From Mesoplasma photuris ATCC 49581 (GTDB taxonomy: Bacteria > Bacillota_I > Bacilli_A > Mycoplasmatales > Mycoplasmataceae): a stretch of 64,000 nucleotides of DNA. Below the pieces are notes generated by a model. It made no database searches, was not told where the DNA came from, and saw nothing but the letters and a program-made list of their open reading frames with translations. Of the stretch, positions 47,591 to 59,861 are shown piece by piece; the first letter of the stretch is position 1, and every line of letters begins with the position of its first letter. Position numbers and translations under genes: made by a program. Location: the NCBI RefSeq assembly GCF_000702725.1, contig NZ_JNJI01000003.1, forward strand, positions 1 through 64,000, given 5' to 3'.

Positions 47591-48247
47591 ATGAGAGCAG
47601 ATATTCAAAATTTTGGAAATCATTGCATAATTTGCAATTTAGAAATAACAAAAGAACATAAATCAATTTTTAGAGCAGTCGGTTCATACCGTAGTGGGTT
47701 AGAAGGAATTCAACACCTTGGTTGTTCAAATGCAAAAAGAAAAGCTAATTATGGTAAAAAATCTATAGCGTTAATTATTAGTGGTGTTTCTACATTAATT
47801 ATTTCTTTAATTTTTATGTTGTTATGAATTACTACTACATCAGAACAAGGTAATTTTTTAGAAACGAAAAATTCTTACTTTATTTTAATGGTGACAACTG
47901 GTGTTATATGAATTACTAATGCTATTTTTATAATTATTTATCAAACAAAAGAATGAAACAAACGAAAAAAAGGCTTTTATAAAAATGATCAAATATATAC
48001 AACTAAAGAAATTCAAGCTTTAAAAAAAGAAAGAGAGTTAGTTGTTAAGATCAAACCAAATCATCAAAATAAAAAGCAAAGTTTGTCTTCACTAAAAGCA
48101 TTAAAACTTTTAAAGCTATCTGTAAATTATACAAAAGAAGAATTAAACAATGCTTTGAAAGAAAACATCTCTCAAGAAAAAGATACTTTAAAATATCCAA
48201 TAATTTTAGAAGCATATAATATTTTATTAGCAGAACTTGAAGATTAA
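47591..48247 (+). CDS. Membrane protein with N-terminal Cys cluster
   Basis: 218 residues. Residues 13-50 hold a possible zinc site (HCIICN, later HLGCSN). Two membrane segments follow (ALIISGVSTLIISLIFML; YFILMVTTGVIWITNAIFIII), then a Lys-rich cytoplasmic tail. 20 bp after recD2, probably co-transcribed. Family not recognised. Confidence 0.72.
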
Positions 48248-48274
48248 TTTATAATAAGCATTGAAGGAGAAAAA

Positions 48275-48892
48275 ATGAAGTCAAATAAACTACCAGAAGG
48301 CATGGGATATATTAACGAATATATAACTAAAGAAAATATCGAAATTGGAGATTATACTTATTATCACTCTACAAAAGGTGATATTGGTTTATCAGAATTT
48401 GAAAATAATAATGTGCTATATCATTTTCCTGAATTTTATAACGATAAATTGATCATCGGGAAGTTTTGTTCCATTGCTGATGGTGTACAATTCTTTATGA
48501 ATGGTGCTAATCATGATTTGAAAAGTTTTTCTCAATATCCATTTTTCATTACTGGAATTAATACACCAATTCCAGTAACAACATCACGTGGAGATACTAT
48601 TATTGGAAATGATGTATGAATTGGAAAAGACGCTACAATTATGCCGGGAATTACAATTGGAGACGGAGCAATCATCGCTGCTAAAAGTGTTGTTACAAAA
48701 AATGTACCACCATATACTGTCTTTGCAGGTAATCCTGCTGTTTTGAAAAAAGAAAGATTTTCAGAAGAAGTTAGAGAATTATTATTAGAGTTAAAATGAT
48801 GGGATTTAGATATAGATAAAATTGAAGAAATTATTCCTCATTTAAATAGTGGGAATATTCAAGAATTAAAAAAGCTTATTAAAAAAGTGTAA
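48275..48892 (+). CDS. Xenobiotic-type hexapeptide acetyltransferase (Vat/CatB-like)
   Basis: 205 residues, left-handed beta-helix acyltransferase. IIGKFCSIADGVQFFMNGANHDLKSFSQYPF carries the catalytic His of the Vat/CatB group, followed by hexapeptide repeats (IGNDVWIGKDATIMPGITIG) and YTVFAGNPAVLKKERF. The family includes streptogramin and chloramphenicol acetyltransferases but also enzymes of unknown substrate, so resistance should not be assumed. Confidence 0.88.
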
Positions 48893-48940
48893 AAATTTAT
48901 TTAAATTTACTACCCCTTTAAAAGGGAGAATGATTAAATA

Positions 48941-49282
48941 ATGAAAAATATCATAAGTTATTCACTAGAATCAGATAAAATAATTTTAGATATTCAAGAG
49001 TTAATTAAAGTTATCGATTTTTTAAGTAATTTTCAGAAGAATATTTATAAGAAGCAACTTTTAAAACATCATAAAGTAGTAATTGATCTATTTAACGTTG
49101 AAAGGGATAACTCTATGACACAAAAAGAATTTCAAACAATAGTTATCAATGAATTAAAAGGTATAAATATTCGTTTAGAAAAAATTGAAAACGATGTTGC
49201 TGATTTAAAACAACGTGTTACTGTCATTGAAGAGCGTTTAGATAAAATAGAGGATCGTCTTGATAGAAATAATATATTTTAA
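48941..49282 (+). CDS. Small coiled-coil protein
   Basis: 113 residues. The C-terminal 55 residues are a strict heptad coiled coil (RLEKIENDVADLKQRV, EERLDKIEDRLDRN) of the kind seen in mollicute DUF16-like proteins. An internal ATG 49115 has its own AAAGGGA site 8 nt upstream and could give a 55-residue coil-only form. A small hairpin in CCCCTTTAAAAGGG overlaps the main ribosome site. Confidence 0.65.
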   Translation: MKNIISYSLESDKIILDIQELIKVIDFLSNFQKNIYKKQLLKHHKVVIDLFNVERDNSMTQKEFQTIVINELKGINIRLEKIENDVADLKQRVTVIEERLDKIEDRLDRNNIF

Positions 49283-49302
49283 AAAGTGTAAAAAGTTAAT
49301 AC

Positions 49303-49327
49303 AGGTTAGAGAAATCTAATCTTTTTT
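49303..49327 (+). terminator. Terminator
   Basis: GGTTAGA-GAAA-TCTAATC (one G-U pair) followed by six T. Confidence 0.8.
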
Positions 49328-49372
49328 ATTTGTTTTTTAAAAAACATATATAATTTTATAAAGAGGTTATTT

Positions 49373-50032
49373 ATGAATACAAAAACTTATACATTTACAA
49401 AATACATTGCAACAGTTGCTTCAATATTTATTTTTATAGCTCCGTTAGTTGCATTTTTACCATATATTAAAGAAGAAACAATGACATTAGAAACTTCACA
49501 AATTACATCAACAATAATGGCAGCAGTTGCTGCATTAATAATGGGAGCTTATATTTTCCTACGTTTACGTTTGAAAGTTAAAAACGGATTTAAAAACAGC
49601 AAAAAAGAACAAATTTATTTCATTGTTTCATTAACTCTTTATACTGTAGCTACATTCACTGCACTATTGTGAACAATTAATGCAAATTATGTTATGAACC
49701 AAGATGTACTTAAGATTACATTTTATGTATTCTTTCCGATGATTGTAGTACTTGTTGTAAGTGGAGCAATTTTTGAATCATTAAGTCGTGTTGGAGAACA
49801 AATTGATTTATATAAAAAAGATTATGAAAAACAACAAGCAATTAAACAAGCTAAAATTGCTGAAATTGTAAAAAACAATAACAAAGTTAGCGAAGAAACT
49901 ATCGACCAAATTGTAGAAACAGAAACTTTTAAAGGTGATGCTAAAAAATTACTTCAAAAAGATGATGCTAAAAAAATTGAAAAAGAAAACGGCAAATACA
50001 ATCCATTCATGGATGAAGAATTAGACAAATAA
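49373..50032 (+). CDS. Four-helix membrane protein with charged C-terminus
   Basis: 219 residues. Four hydrophobic segments occupy the first 140 residues; the last 75 are Lys/Glu/Asp-rich and probably cytoplasmic. AGAGG precedes ATG 49373. No family recognised. Single-gene unit with a terminator directly after. Confidence 0.75.
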
Positions 50033-50044
50033 TAATTTAAATTA

Positions 50045-50077
50045 AAAAATACCTTATTAAATTAAGGTATTTTTTAA
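50045..50077. terminator. Bidirectional terminator
   Basis: AAAAAATACCTTA pairs with TAAGGTATTTTTT between two convergent genes. Confidence 0.9.
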
Positions 50078-51532
<1,455 letters not shown>

Positions 51533-51627
51533 TTTTATTCCTTTCTGAAAACCCAACCTTGTTGGTTTCACAATTAGTATATATAAATCATCGGTCAATA
51601 AAATCGTTTAAAAAACGTTTAAAAATT

Positions 51628-51647
51628 ACTTTACAAGTTGGAAAGTA
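51628..51647. promoter_or_regulatory. Beta-glucoside operator, copy A
   Basis: On the minus strand this reads TACTTTCCAACTTGTAAAGT. It matches 52508-52527 at 17 of 20 positions (TACTTTCCAA-N3-GTAAAGT) and sits inside a larger inverted repeat (ATTACTTT...AAAGTAAT, 51625-51649) in the divergent region between the GH1 gene and the RpiR gene. Confidence 0.7.
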
Positions 51648-51678
51648 ATTTACTATAAAAAAATAAACATATTCAAAT

Positions 51679-51691
51679 AAGTAAATTACTT
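51679..51691. promoter_or_regulatory. Second palindrome in the GH1/rpiR divergent region
   Basis: AAGTAAATTACTT is perfectly symmetric and lies 13 bp upstream of a TATAAT (51704-51709) facing the RpiR gene. It may be a further half of the operator system. Confidence 0.45.
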
Positions 51692-51703
51692 TATTTTTGT
51701 TTA

Positions 51704-51709
51704 TATAAT
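51704..51709 (+). promoter_or_regulatory. Likely -10 box of the beta-glucoside regulator
   Basis: TATAAT, 34 bp upstream of ATG 51744. The -35 is weak. Confidence 0.45.
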
Positions 51710-51743
51710 ATGGTTCAATAAACTTAAAGGATGGTAAAGTTAA

Positions 51744-52505
51744 ATGAAAAGTTATTTTGAAATTATTGAAAATATATCAAAAGGGGATAAAAATACAAAC
51801 AATGCTTTAATAGCGAGATCTATTATTGATTTTATAATTGAAAATAAATGATTATCTCAACAAGAATTATCAGATAAATGTTTTTTATCAAATTCATCAA
51901 TTACAAAATTTTGTAAAAAAATCGGTTTAGATGGTTATCGAGAATTAATTTACACATTAAAATATGAAATTAAATCACATTATGAAAAAGAAAGTGCAAT
52001 ATTAACTTCAATACCAAATCAAACAGATAATTATAATTATATTGATAGATATATCGGTAGTATCAATAAATTAATATCTAACAATTCAGATTTTATTAAA
52101 GAACAAATTAAAGTTATTAAAAAACATAAAGAATTAACTCTTGTATTATCATATTCTTTAAAACCTCTAGAACCTTTTATAATCAATATGTTTCAAATTC
52201 ATGGTGTTAATGTGAAGATTATTGATCTAAATCCTAGTTTTAGTTCGAATCAAAGCATTCTTTTAAAAAGTGAGAATATTTTTTTCATATGTGCAAATCG
52301 TGATAATGAAACATTGATCAGACTTTATGATGCAGTTCATGGAAAAAACTCGATAACATTAATATCAACTCAACAACAAATTAATAAATTTAAAAAAGCA
52401 GATAAGGTTTTACTATTACCATCTGGTGATTTTGAAGCTAGTTATATTTTTAGATTATTATTTCTTGAAATGCTATTTTTAAATATCAGTATTGGAATTG
52501 AGTAA
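51744..52505 (+). CDS. RpiR-family regulator of beta-glucoside genes
   Basis: 253 residues. HTH_6 domain with CFLSNSSITKFCKKIGLDGYREL; the C-terminal half is a degenerate SIS domain. AAGGA lies 12 nt before ATG 51744, a rather long spacing. It sits between the divergent GH1 gene and the EIIABC gene; near-identical operators on both sides imply that it controls both. Confidence 0.85.
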
Positions 52506-52507
52506 AA

Positions 52508-52527
52508 TACTTTCCAAAAAGTAAAGT
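52508..52527. promoter_or_regulatory. Beta-glucoside operator, copy B
   Basis: TACTTTCCAAAAAGTAAAGT begins 3 bp after the rpiR stop codon and lies about 70 bp upstream of the EIIABC start. Same words and spacing as copy A at 51628-51647. Confidence 0.7.
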
Positions 52528-52549
52528 GCAATTTAAGTGCACTTTTTAA
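52523..52549 (+). terminator. Terminator or attenuator between rpiR and EIIABC
   Basis: AAAGTGCA-ATTTAAG-TGCACTTT followed by T. Its left arm overlaps operator copy B. Confidence 0.7.
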
Positions 52550-52598
52550 TGTCTTTAATTGACAATAGTGTTTAAAAATTAAAGTGGAGGTGATAAAA

Positions 52599-55295
52599 AT
52601 GAAGATTAATGTTTATGCTCCCGTCGATGGTGAAATCGGTAAGATTGAAGACCTAAAAGACGGAGTATTCTCAGAAAAAATGCTTGGTGATGGATTTTAT
52701 ATTAGAGCAAAGAAAACTCAAAAACATTTCTTTGCTCCAGTAGAATCTGGAAAAGTTTCTCTAATTACAGAAACGAAACACGCTTTTTTCTTTGAAATTA
52801 ATCCTCAAATCAGTGTCTTGATGCATATTGGGCTTGACACTGTTAAATTAGAAGGAAAACCTTTTACTCAAAAGGTAAATGTATTAGATTCTATATCTAC
52901 ATCAACAAATATTGTTGATGTAGATATAGATTATATTAACCAATCTGGTTTAGATCATGTTTGTCCAATAACACTTAATGTTGATGATTCTTCGCTTGGC
53001 ACATTTGAATTTAAAATGGTCGCTAAATTAAAGAATGTTAAGCAAGGGGAGTTAGTTGGTTGGTTTGAAACTGTTGAGAACTCTAAAGTTTCAAAAGAAG
53101 TTGATACAAAAACTGATGCTAAATCTTTTTTCCTAAAAGATGGGAAATATGATAAATTAGCTAAGTCAATTAATAAATTAGTTGGAACTAAAGGTAACTA
53201 TAGTGATGTCTACAATTGTATGACTCGACTAAGATTTAAAATTCAGAATAAGAATATTGTTAAAATTGATGAAATTAAAGCAATAGCTGAAGTTCGTGGA
53301 ATAGTTTGAAATGGTAATGAATTACAAATCATTATTGGACAAGATGTTTACAAACTTAAAGAAGCTGTGGAAAAAAATAATCAAATAGCTTTAGGAGACT
53401 TTGAACTTCAAGCTAAACAAAAATTGTCGCCAGGAAAAGCGTTTATGGCTATGTTTGCTGGTATTATGACTAAAATGATTCCCCTATTCATAGGTACAGG
53501 AATTATTCAAGCAATTATCGGACTACTACAACTTGGTCCAATGCCTATGATATCATTTGCAGATTTCTTTCCATCAGAAAATGGTGCTCCTGCAATTTTA
53601 GAATTAGGAATTGGTTGAGGAATACTATTTGTAATCGGTAAAGCTATGATGGCTTCAATGGGGGTTGCAATTGCTGTTTCGGCTTCTAAATACTTTAAAT
53701 TAGATATGGTATTTGGAGCAGGGATAGGGATAATTATTTGTGCACCGATGATGTTTTCTAATGGTGGACCTTCATCAATCGGAGAAGAATGAGTTCTTTT
53801 TGATTTTGGTGATATAGTTACACCTACTGAAGATAATATTGCTTTAGCGGCTGTTGCTAATAAAATTAGTAAATGGACGGTTACATCTGCAGGTATTAAG
53901 ATTTTTGCAGTTATTGCAATAATTTATCTTGCTGCAGTTGTTGATAGATGAGTAAGATCATGAGTGCATCCTCTACTTGAATTAACAATCAGACCTTTAA
54001 TTGTAGTACTTGTTTCATGTGGTATTGGAATGTTCTTATTTATCCCATTATGAAATATTTTTGAAGGAATGTTTGGTACAGCAATGTACTACATTAGTCA
54101 ATTACCATTTGGTATTGGTGTTGGTTTATTTGCTTCAATATACCAATTATCAGTTGTATTTGGTATTCATATTGCCATTGCAATGATTGCTCAAATTCAA
54201 TCACTTACAGCTTATGGATACGGAGACTTTATGTTTGCAATCTCAATTGCTGTTTGAGCGCAAGTTGGAGCATTAATTGGTGTTATCTTAATGACAAAAA
54301 ATGCTAAACTGAAACGTCAAGCAATTGGATTAATTCCCGTCGGTGTGTTAGGAGTTACAGAACCGATCCTATATGGAATTAACTTACCTAAAAAACGTCC
54401 ATTAATTGCTGGTTCAATTGCTGCTGCAGTTGCTGCTGCTTTTGCTGGAATAATGGGTGTAACAACAAGGGTTTCAACTGGATTAGGTATCTTTGAAGTT
54501 ATTGGTTATTTCCAACTATCTCCTTTAGATCCAACTGGTGAATTGGGAATATTAACAGGTCAATTATCAACCACAATGAATGGAATTTGATATATTGTAG
54601 CTTGTTTAATATCAGTTGGTGGAGCGTTATTATTATGTATGTTAATGTATAAAGAACGTAAAACAGAAAAACAAGGAATTAGTATAATAACATCAAAAAT
54701 TATTAAACTACTTTCACTAAATAATCCTGAATTAAAACAAAGTTTAATTGAAAAAGCTAAAGAATTAGATGCTCCTTTAACAAAAGAAGAAATTGAATTT
54801 ATTAAAGCTCAAGAAAAAATAATTCAAGAGTTAAATAAATTACAATCTGCAAAAGAAGCATTGAATACTAAAGAGTTTTCAATAAAAGAAAAATTAATGT
54901 CAAAAGGTGCTGAATTAATAAAATCAGAAAAAGAATCTAATATTATTAAAGCTGAAAATATCATGAACAAATTAAATGCAATCAACAATGATGCTAAAAG
55001 AGCAGAATTTGATAGATTGATCAAAGATAAAAAGGCTTCATTAGATACTGAAAAAATGAATAAATTAATCGCATCTAAAATGAAAATGATTAACAAATGA
55101 ATTGCTGATGTTGAAAAAATATCATCTTCAGAAATTCTTAAATCAGAAAAATTATTAAACAACTTCAGAAATGCCTTAGATGTTATGAGAATATCTTATG
55201 GAATTAATGAAGAATTACCAGAAATGAATTTATCGGAAAATATTAATCAATTAAAAAATGAAAATAAAACTGCAAAACAATTAGCTAGAGCTTAA
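52599..55295 (+). CDS. Beta-glucoside-type PTS EIIABC permease with coiled-coil tail
   Basis: 898 residues, domain order A-B-C. EIIA H76 is in LMHIGLDTVKLEGK; EIIB C207 is in YNCMTRLRF; EIIC (about 270-690) has SVVFGIHIAIAMI and GVTEPILYGINLPKKRP. Bacillus and E. coli beta-glucoside permeases usually run B-C-A and are about 610-630 residues long. Here roughly 210 extra C-terminal residues form a charged helical tail. GGAGGTG decides ATG 52599. Pairs with the GH1 enzyme through shared operators. Confidence 0.92.
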
Positions 55296-55305
55296 TTTTC
55301 AATAA

Positions 55306-55338
55306 GAAAAACACAGATTAATAAAATCTGTGTTTTTC
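55306..55338. terminator. Bidirectional terminator
   Basis: AAAAACACAGATT pairs with AATCTGTGTTTTT between convergent genes. Confidence 0.9.
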
Positions 55339-55886
55339 TATTTAAATTTATCAAGAGATTCAAGTAAAATAGGTAATTCAAAACAACCTTCTTTTTCCAT
55401 GAAATGGCCACCATCTTCTAAACAAATAAATTCAGCTTCTCATTGATCGGCTAGTGATTTAGATGCTTGTCAATTAACAATACTGTCAGTCTTAGTTGTC
55501 AAGACCAATTTATTATCAATCGATTTTAATAATTCTCAATTTAAAGGTCATTCAGTAAATGGTTTAACAAATTGATATTTAGTTACCGGTTCATAAAACC
55601 CAGACACAAGTGCAACACCGTATGGTTTGATTCCAACATCACTTAAATAATTTAAAATGGTAATCGTTCCTAAACTGTGACCAACAAATATTGTATCTTC
55701 AATATCAATTCAATTAATATTTTTTTTCATAAAATCAATTCATTCATTAACTTTAGGTCTTGAAGCATTTGGCATACTAAAAACTGTTACATCATCACCA
55801 CGTGCTTCAATGGTTTTTTTAAATCAAGGATATCAAGCATTAGTTTCATTACTCATAAAACCATGAATTAAAACATATTTAGGCAT
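55338..55886 (-). CDS. RBBP9/YdeN-type alpha/beta hydrolase
   Basis: 182 residues on the minus strand. VLIHGFMSN at the N-terminus (oxyanion region), the nucleophile elbow FVGHSLGT, and a C-terminal GGHF with the likely catalytic His define a small serine hydrolase of the RBBP9/YdeN group. GGAGG precedes its ATG at 55886. Substrate unknown. Confidence 0.88.
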
Positions 55887-56000
55887 AACTACCTCCATAC
55901 AATAATTATAGCATTCGTGATTTTATTTATTTAATAAAACACTATGTTGATTTATTTTTAGTATTTTTATTAGTATAATCAAAATATATGGAGGAATTTT

Positions 56001-57194
56001 ATGACATTAAATCTTGAATTAATTATGAATCATAAATCTATTGATAAAATCGATAATTATGTTGATATGAATTTAAATATAACAACAATTTTAGATTTAA
56101 TGTCAGACGAATTTATTTCACTTGATGAAAAAGATTATCAACAAGTAAAACAATACATCCAATATGTAATTTGATTAAAAGATAAAAACAAAAATCGTAC
56201 TGATGCTTTTGAAAAATTTGTTAAACGTGTCAAAGTATTAATGAACGATAAGCCATCAAAAATTAAACCTAAGAAATTCGAACATGAATTATCTTTTGAA
56301 GAATCGCAAGCCTTAATTAAAAAAAGAAGAGAAGAACAACGTATTATTGATAAATTTTCATATTCTTCAGGGTTGCATGAAGAAGAAGATTTTTTAACAC
56401 AAAAAACCGTCGAAGAAAGTCCTGAGACAACTGCTTTATATAATGAATTAGAAAAAGTATTAACTGATGCAGGATCAGTTGAAGCTGGATCAGTTGAAAC
56501 AGATTTACCACATACTTATTATGATGATTTTGTTAAATTTGATGAAGAAGTTGAAAACTATTTCACAGTTGGTTTTGATGCACGTAAATCAATTCAAGAC
56601 GCAGCAGTTAGAGAATACGAAGATAATATTTACCAAACAATGGAAATTGAAGAAGAATTTGAAACAGAAGAATATTCAGTTGATCCAACAATGACTGAGT
56701 TATTTACTGAAAATTTAGAAACGGAAGACAATAATACTCAAGTGATTGAAGAAAACTTTGATCATGATTTCGAAGAAGTTGAAGAAATGACTCGTGATAT
56801 GGGGTTAGACAATTTTTCTATTGCTGATGTATCATTTGATGAAGTCGATGAAACATTAACCAATACCGAAGAAGTATTAACAAGTATTGAAAATACAATC
56901 GAAGATACATTGACATCTAATCCATCAATAATTAATCAAGTTGATCCAACACAATTAACTTTCGATATTAATACCGAAGATTTAGAAATCAGTTCATTAG
57001 ATGGAACCATTTTAACTGATAAGTATGGTGTGGAATTAGATGATTTAACTAGTGAATTAGACCCAGATGTAACTTACTTAAATGAAATTGATACTGAAGA
57101 AGAAGTTAGAACAGTTGATGCCTTTGCATTTTTAGATAAAATGGAAGATAAATACCTTGATGTTTTAGATGAAACAACAAAAGAAGAAAAATAA
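56001..57194 (+). CDS. Acidic lineage-specific protein
   Basis: 397 residues. A Lys-rich N-terminal 120 residues is followed by about 270 residues dominated by Glu, Asp and Thr, with no membrane segment or signal peptide. GGAGG precedes ATG 56001. A 15-bp tandem duplication at 56469-56498 produces GSVEAGSVE. Strong acidity and low complexity suggest a disordered or scaffold protein; no known family. Confidence 0.75.
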
Positions 57195-57257
57195 GTAAAT
57201 TTATTTCATATATTTTTAAAAAATGTTAAACTAATAAAGAATTGGAGTTGAATATAT

Positions 57258-57422
57258 ATGGCAAGTGTTATCGTACACGAAGGAGAACCAATTGAAAAAG
57301 CATTAAAACGCTTTCAAAAGGTAGCTGCTGGAAACAAAGCAGAAGCAAGAAAACGTGAATACCACATGAGTAAAGCTGAAAAAGTAATTTACAAACAAAA
57401 ACAAAACCGTAAATTTAAATAA
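57258..57422 (+). CDS. rpsU: 30S ribosomal protein S21
   Basis: 54 residues. VIVHEGEPIEKALKRFQK and the Lys/Arg-rich end KQKQNRKFK are typical of bS21. It binds the small subunit near the anti-Shine-Dalgarno region. Followed by its own terminator. Confidence 0.95.
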   Translation: MASVIVHEGEPIEKALKRFQKVAAGNKAEARKREYHMSKAEKVIYKQKQNRKFK

Positions 57423-57440
57423 GATTACTTATATTCATTT

Positions 57441-57467
57441 AAGAACCAATTAATGGTTCTTTTTTAT
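57441..57467 (+). terminator. Terminator of rpsU
   Basis: AAGAACCA-ATTAA-TGGTTCTT then T. Confidence 0.88.
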
Positions 57468-57496
57468 TCAAAACGACGATTATGTAAAGGAGATTT

Positions 57497-57598
57497 ATGT
57501 TAGTAATTAAGAAAAATAATAAGAAGCAAAAACCTGATAATTTACATAATTATTGAAGAAGAGATGAAAAGGATAAACGAATTCCTAGAAAAAAATAA
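57497..57598 (+). CDS. 33-residue basic protein
   Basis: AAAGGAG precedes ATG 57497. The 33-residue frame (ending RRDEKDKRIPRKK, with one TGA Trp) is flanked by terminators on both sides, which supports a real single-gene unit. Very basic; may bind RNA or ribosomes. Family unknown. Confidence 0.55.
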
Positions 57599-57630
57599 AT
57601 CAGTTTTATTGCTGATTTATTTTTTTTATT
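57593..57630 (+). terminator. Terminator after the small basic ORF
   Basis: AAATAAATCAG pairs with CTGATTTATTT, followed by a T run. Confidence 0.85.
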
Positions 57631-57652
57631 TCTAATACATAATGAGGTGCTT

Positions 57653-58207
57653 ATGATAAATTACATTAAAACTAATATTACTAAAATTGAAAATGATTAT
57701 ATTGAAATGGAAAAAGAACACTATGGATATAAATTCATAATTATCAATACTAAATTAAATACATTTAAGTTAGGTTATCAAATAGTCTATATTCATAAAG
57801 TTATTAATGAATTTGAAGAAGTATATTATGGTTTTAAAAACGAAAATGAACGCGATTTATTTAAAAACTTAATGAATATTAAATCAATTGGTGTTAAAAC
57901 TAGTTCTTTAATTATGTCAACTTTTTCATTTAATGAAGTTATTGAAATTGTTGAAAATAATGATTTAGAATCTTTAGCTTCAATTAAAGGAATTAGCATT
58001 AACTTAACAACTTCGATCATCAAAACACTGTCTAAAATTTACTTTGATAAAAAAATTTCTACTAAAAAAGATGTGGTGATCACTTCTTTAAATAAACTTG
58101 GTTATCAAACTAGAAAAATCTATAAAATCGTTTCTGAACTTGATAATAAAATTGGCCAAGAAGAAATGGTTAGATTAACATTAGAAAGAATTAGTTATGA
58201 GCAATAA
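57653..58207 (+). CDS. ruvA: Holliday junction protein RuvA
   Basis: 184 residues. OB-fold N-terminus, then helix-hairpin-helix segments MNIKSIGVKTSSLIM and LASIKGISINLTTSII, and a small C-terminal domain that contacts RuvB. Diverged as usual in mollicutes. GAGG precedes ATG 57653; an in-frame GTG 6 bp earlier overlaps that site. Overlaps ruvB by 11 bp. Confidence 0.88.
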   Translation: MINYIKTNITKIENDYIEMEKEHYGYKFIIINTKLNTFKLGYQIVYIHKVINEFEEVYYGFKNENERDLFKNLMNIKSIGVKTSSLIMSTFSFNEVIEIVENNDLESLASIKGISINLTTSIIKTLSKIYFDKKISTKKDVVITSLNKLGYQTRKIYKIVSELDNKIGQEEMVRLTLERISYEQ

Positions 58208-59132
58208 CTTTAGACCAAAAGACTATGATGAATATTTTGGTCAACCAAAAATTATTAATAATTTACAAATTTATATCGCAAGTGCAATTAAACGAGAAAC
58301 TAATTTAGATCACATTATTTTATCGGGAGCTAGTGGGATGGGTAAAACATCATTAGCTTATTTAATAGCTAATGTCTTAAAACGGAAAATTCATATTTTA
58401 AACGGACCAACCATTCAAAAACAAAGCGATGTTATATCTGTATTAACTGCTTTAAAAGAATTTGATGTATTGTTTATTGATGAAGTACATTGTATATCAA
58501 AAGAAATTTTTGAACTATTATATCCAGTAATCGAAGATAACAAAATCAATATTTTGATCGGTAAAGATTACAATTCGAAAGTAATCAATATTAAACTTCC
58601 GAAATTCACTCTGATTGTTGCTACTACTGAAATTGATCGATTACCTGTTCCGTTTATTAATCGCTTTCCAATTAGTTTTGAATTACAAGATTATACAGAT
58701 GAACAAATGGCACAAATTAGTCTAAATACAGCTCATAAACTTAATTTACCTATCAGCATTGATATTTGCACTAAATTAGGAGAATATGGACGAAAAACGC
58801 CACGTATTTTAAATAACTTAATGAAAAGAATTCATGATTTTTATATTTTTGAAGAGATTGATAAAATTGATGAAACTTTTATCAACTATGTTTTAAAAAG
58901 AATGGATATATATGAATGTGGTTTAACTAAAAGTGAGATTAATTACTTAAATATTTTAAATGATTGAAATGTACTTGGAGTTGAATCAATTGCGCATCAT
59001 TTAAACTTACCAATTTCAACCATCATCAAAACTATCGAACCTTACTTAATTAAAAATAATTTGATTACCAAAAAAAGTCGTGGTCGAGCATTAACTCAAA
59101 AAGGTTTTCAAGTCATTAGATTAATTAAATAA
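58197..59132 (+). CDS. ruvB: Holliday junction helicase RuvB
   Basis: 311 residues. FRPKDYDEYFGQPKI at the N-terminus, Walker A GASGMGKTS near 44, Walker B FIDEVHCIS, sensor ATTEIDRLP with RFP, and a C-terminal winged helix ending in RGRALTQKGF. It drives branch migration with RuvA; the overlapping gene order ruvA-ruvB is the normal one. Confidence 0.95.
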
Positions 59133-59184
59133 TTTACATTTTAAAGTAATTAAGAATAAAATATACTTAAGGAGGAATAACTTG

Positions 59185-59829
59185 ATGTATCAAAAAAATA
59201 TATGATTATTATTTTCGGAAAATAATTTAGATTTATATAAGGAAATTTATGAAAAAAACGGAACCTTATCAGGGGCTATAACTAGAGAAAAAGAAATTAA
59301 AGAACCATGAACTTTAAAAAGATTCCCTATTTTTTGCGATGTAAATGATAGTAATAAAATTTATAGTGCGCAACCGATGAAAGCTATTTTTAATGAAAAA
59401 CTACAAGACCTTTTAATTGGGGCAGTTCAAGAAGCTCATGAAATTGCTAAACTAATAAAAGATCAATCATCAAATTATGGAGAAAAAGAAGAAGGAGCAG
59501 TTTCTGCTACAGTATTTTCGTTAATGAATAGTTGGTCGTATAATGAAAATTATGATAACTTTACTTTTTTAGACTTGGCTGCAGAATTACTTTATGCAAT
59601 TGCCTGTAGACATAAATTTAGAGATGGAAATAAAAGAACGGCACTATTATCAGCTATATTAATTTTGAAAATGTCTGGTTTTTCACTGAAAACAGAGCAA
59701 TTAAAACTTGTAGAGCAATGAGATGATTTTATGGTTAGAATTGTAGAAGAGCATGTAGAAATTCCTGAAAATATACATATAAATCAAATTAAGGAAAAAT
59801 TGAAAGAAGAACTATTAATAAAAATTTAA
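59185..59829 (+). CDS. Fic/Doc-family protein (death-on-curing type)
   Basis: 214 residues. The Fic core motif is HKFRDGNKRTALLSA (H143), the Doc-like form of HxFx(D/A)GN(K/R). About 60 residues precede the Doc core. Doc toxins phosphorylate EF-Tu; Fic proteins AMPylate targets; which applies is not visible. GGAGG precedes the start (TTG 59182 is possible, ATG 59185 chosen). A 39-residue ORF follows 32 bp downstream. Confidence 0.85.
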
Positions 59830-59861
59830 TATATAATATTTTAAAAGAAGGAGGTATTAAT

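Noticed and set aside
48275-48892. Antibiotic resistance gene call for the Vat/CatB-like acetyltransferase
   Set aside because: The family contains many enzymes of unknown substrate and nothing in the context indicates resistance.
48912-48927. CCCCTTTAAAAGGG hairpin as a terminator
   Set aside because: No T tract follows and the right arm is the ribosome site of the next gene.
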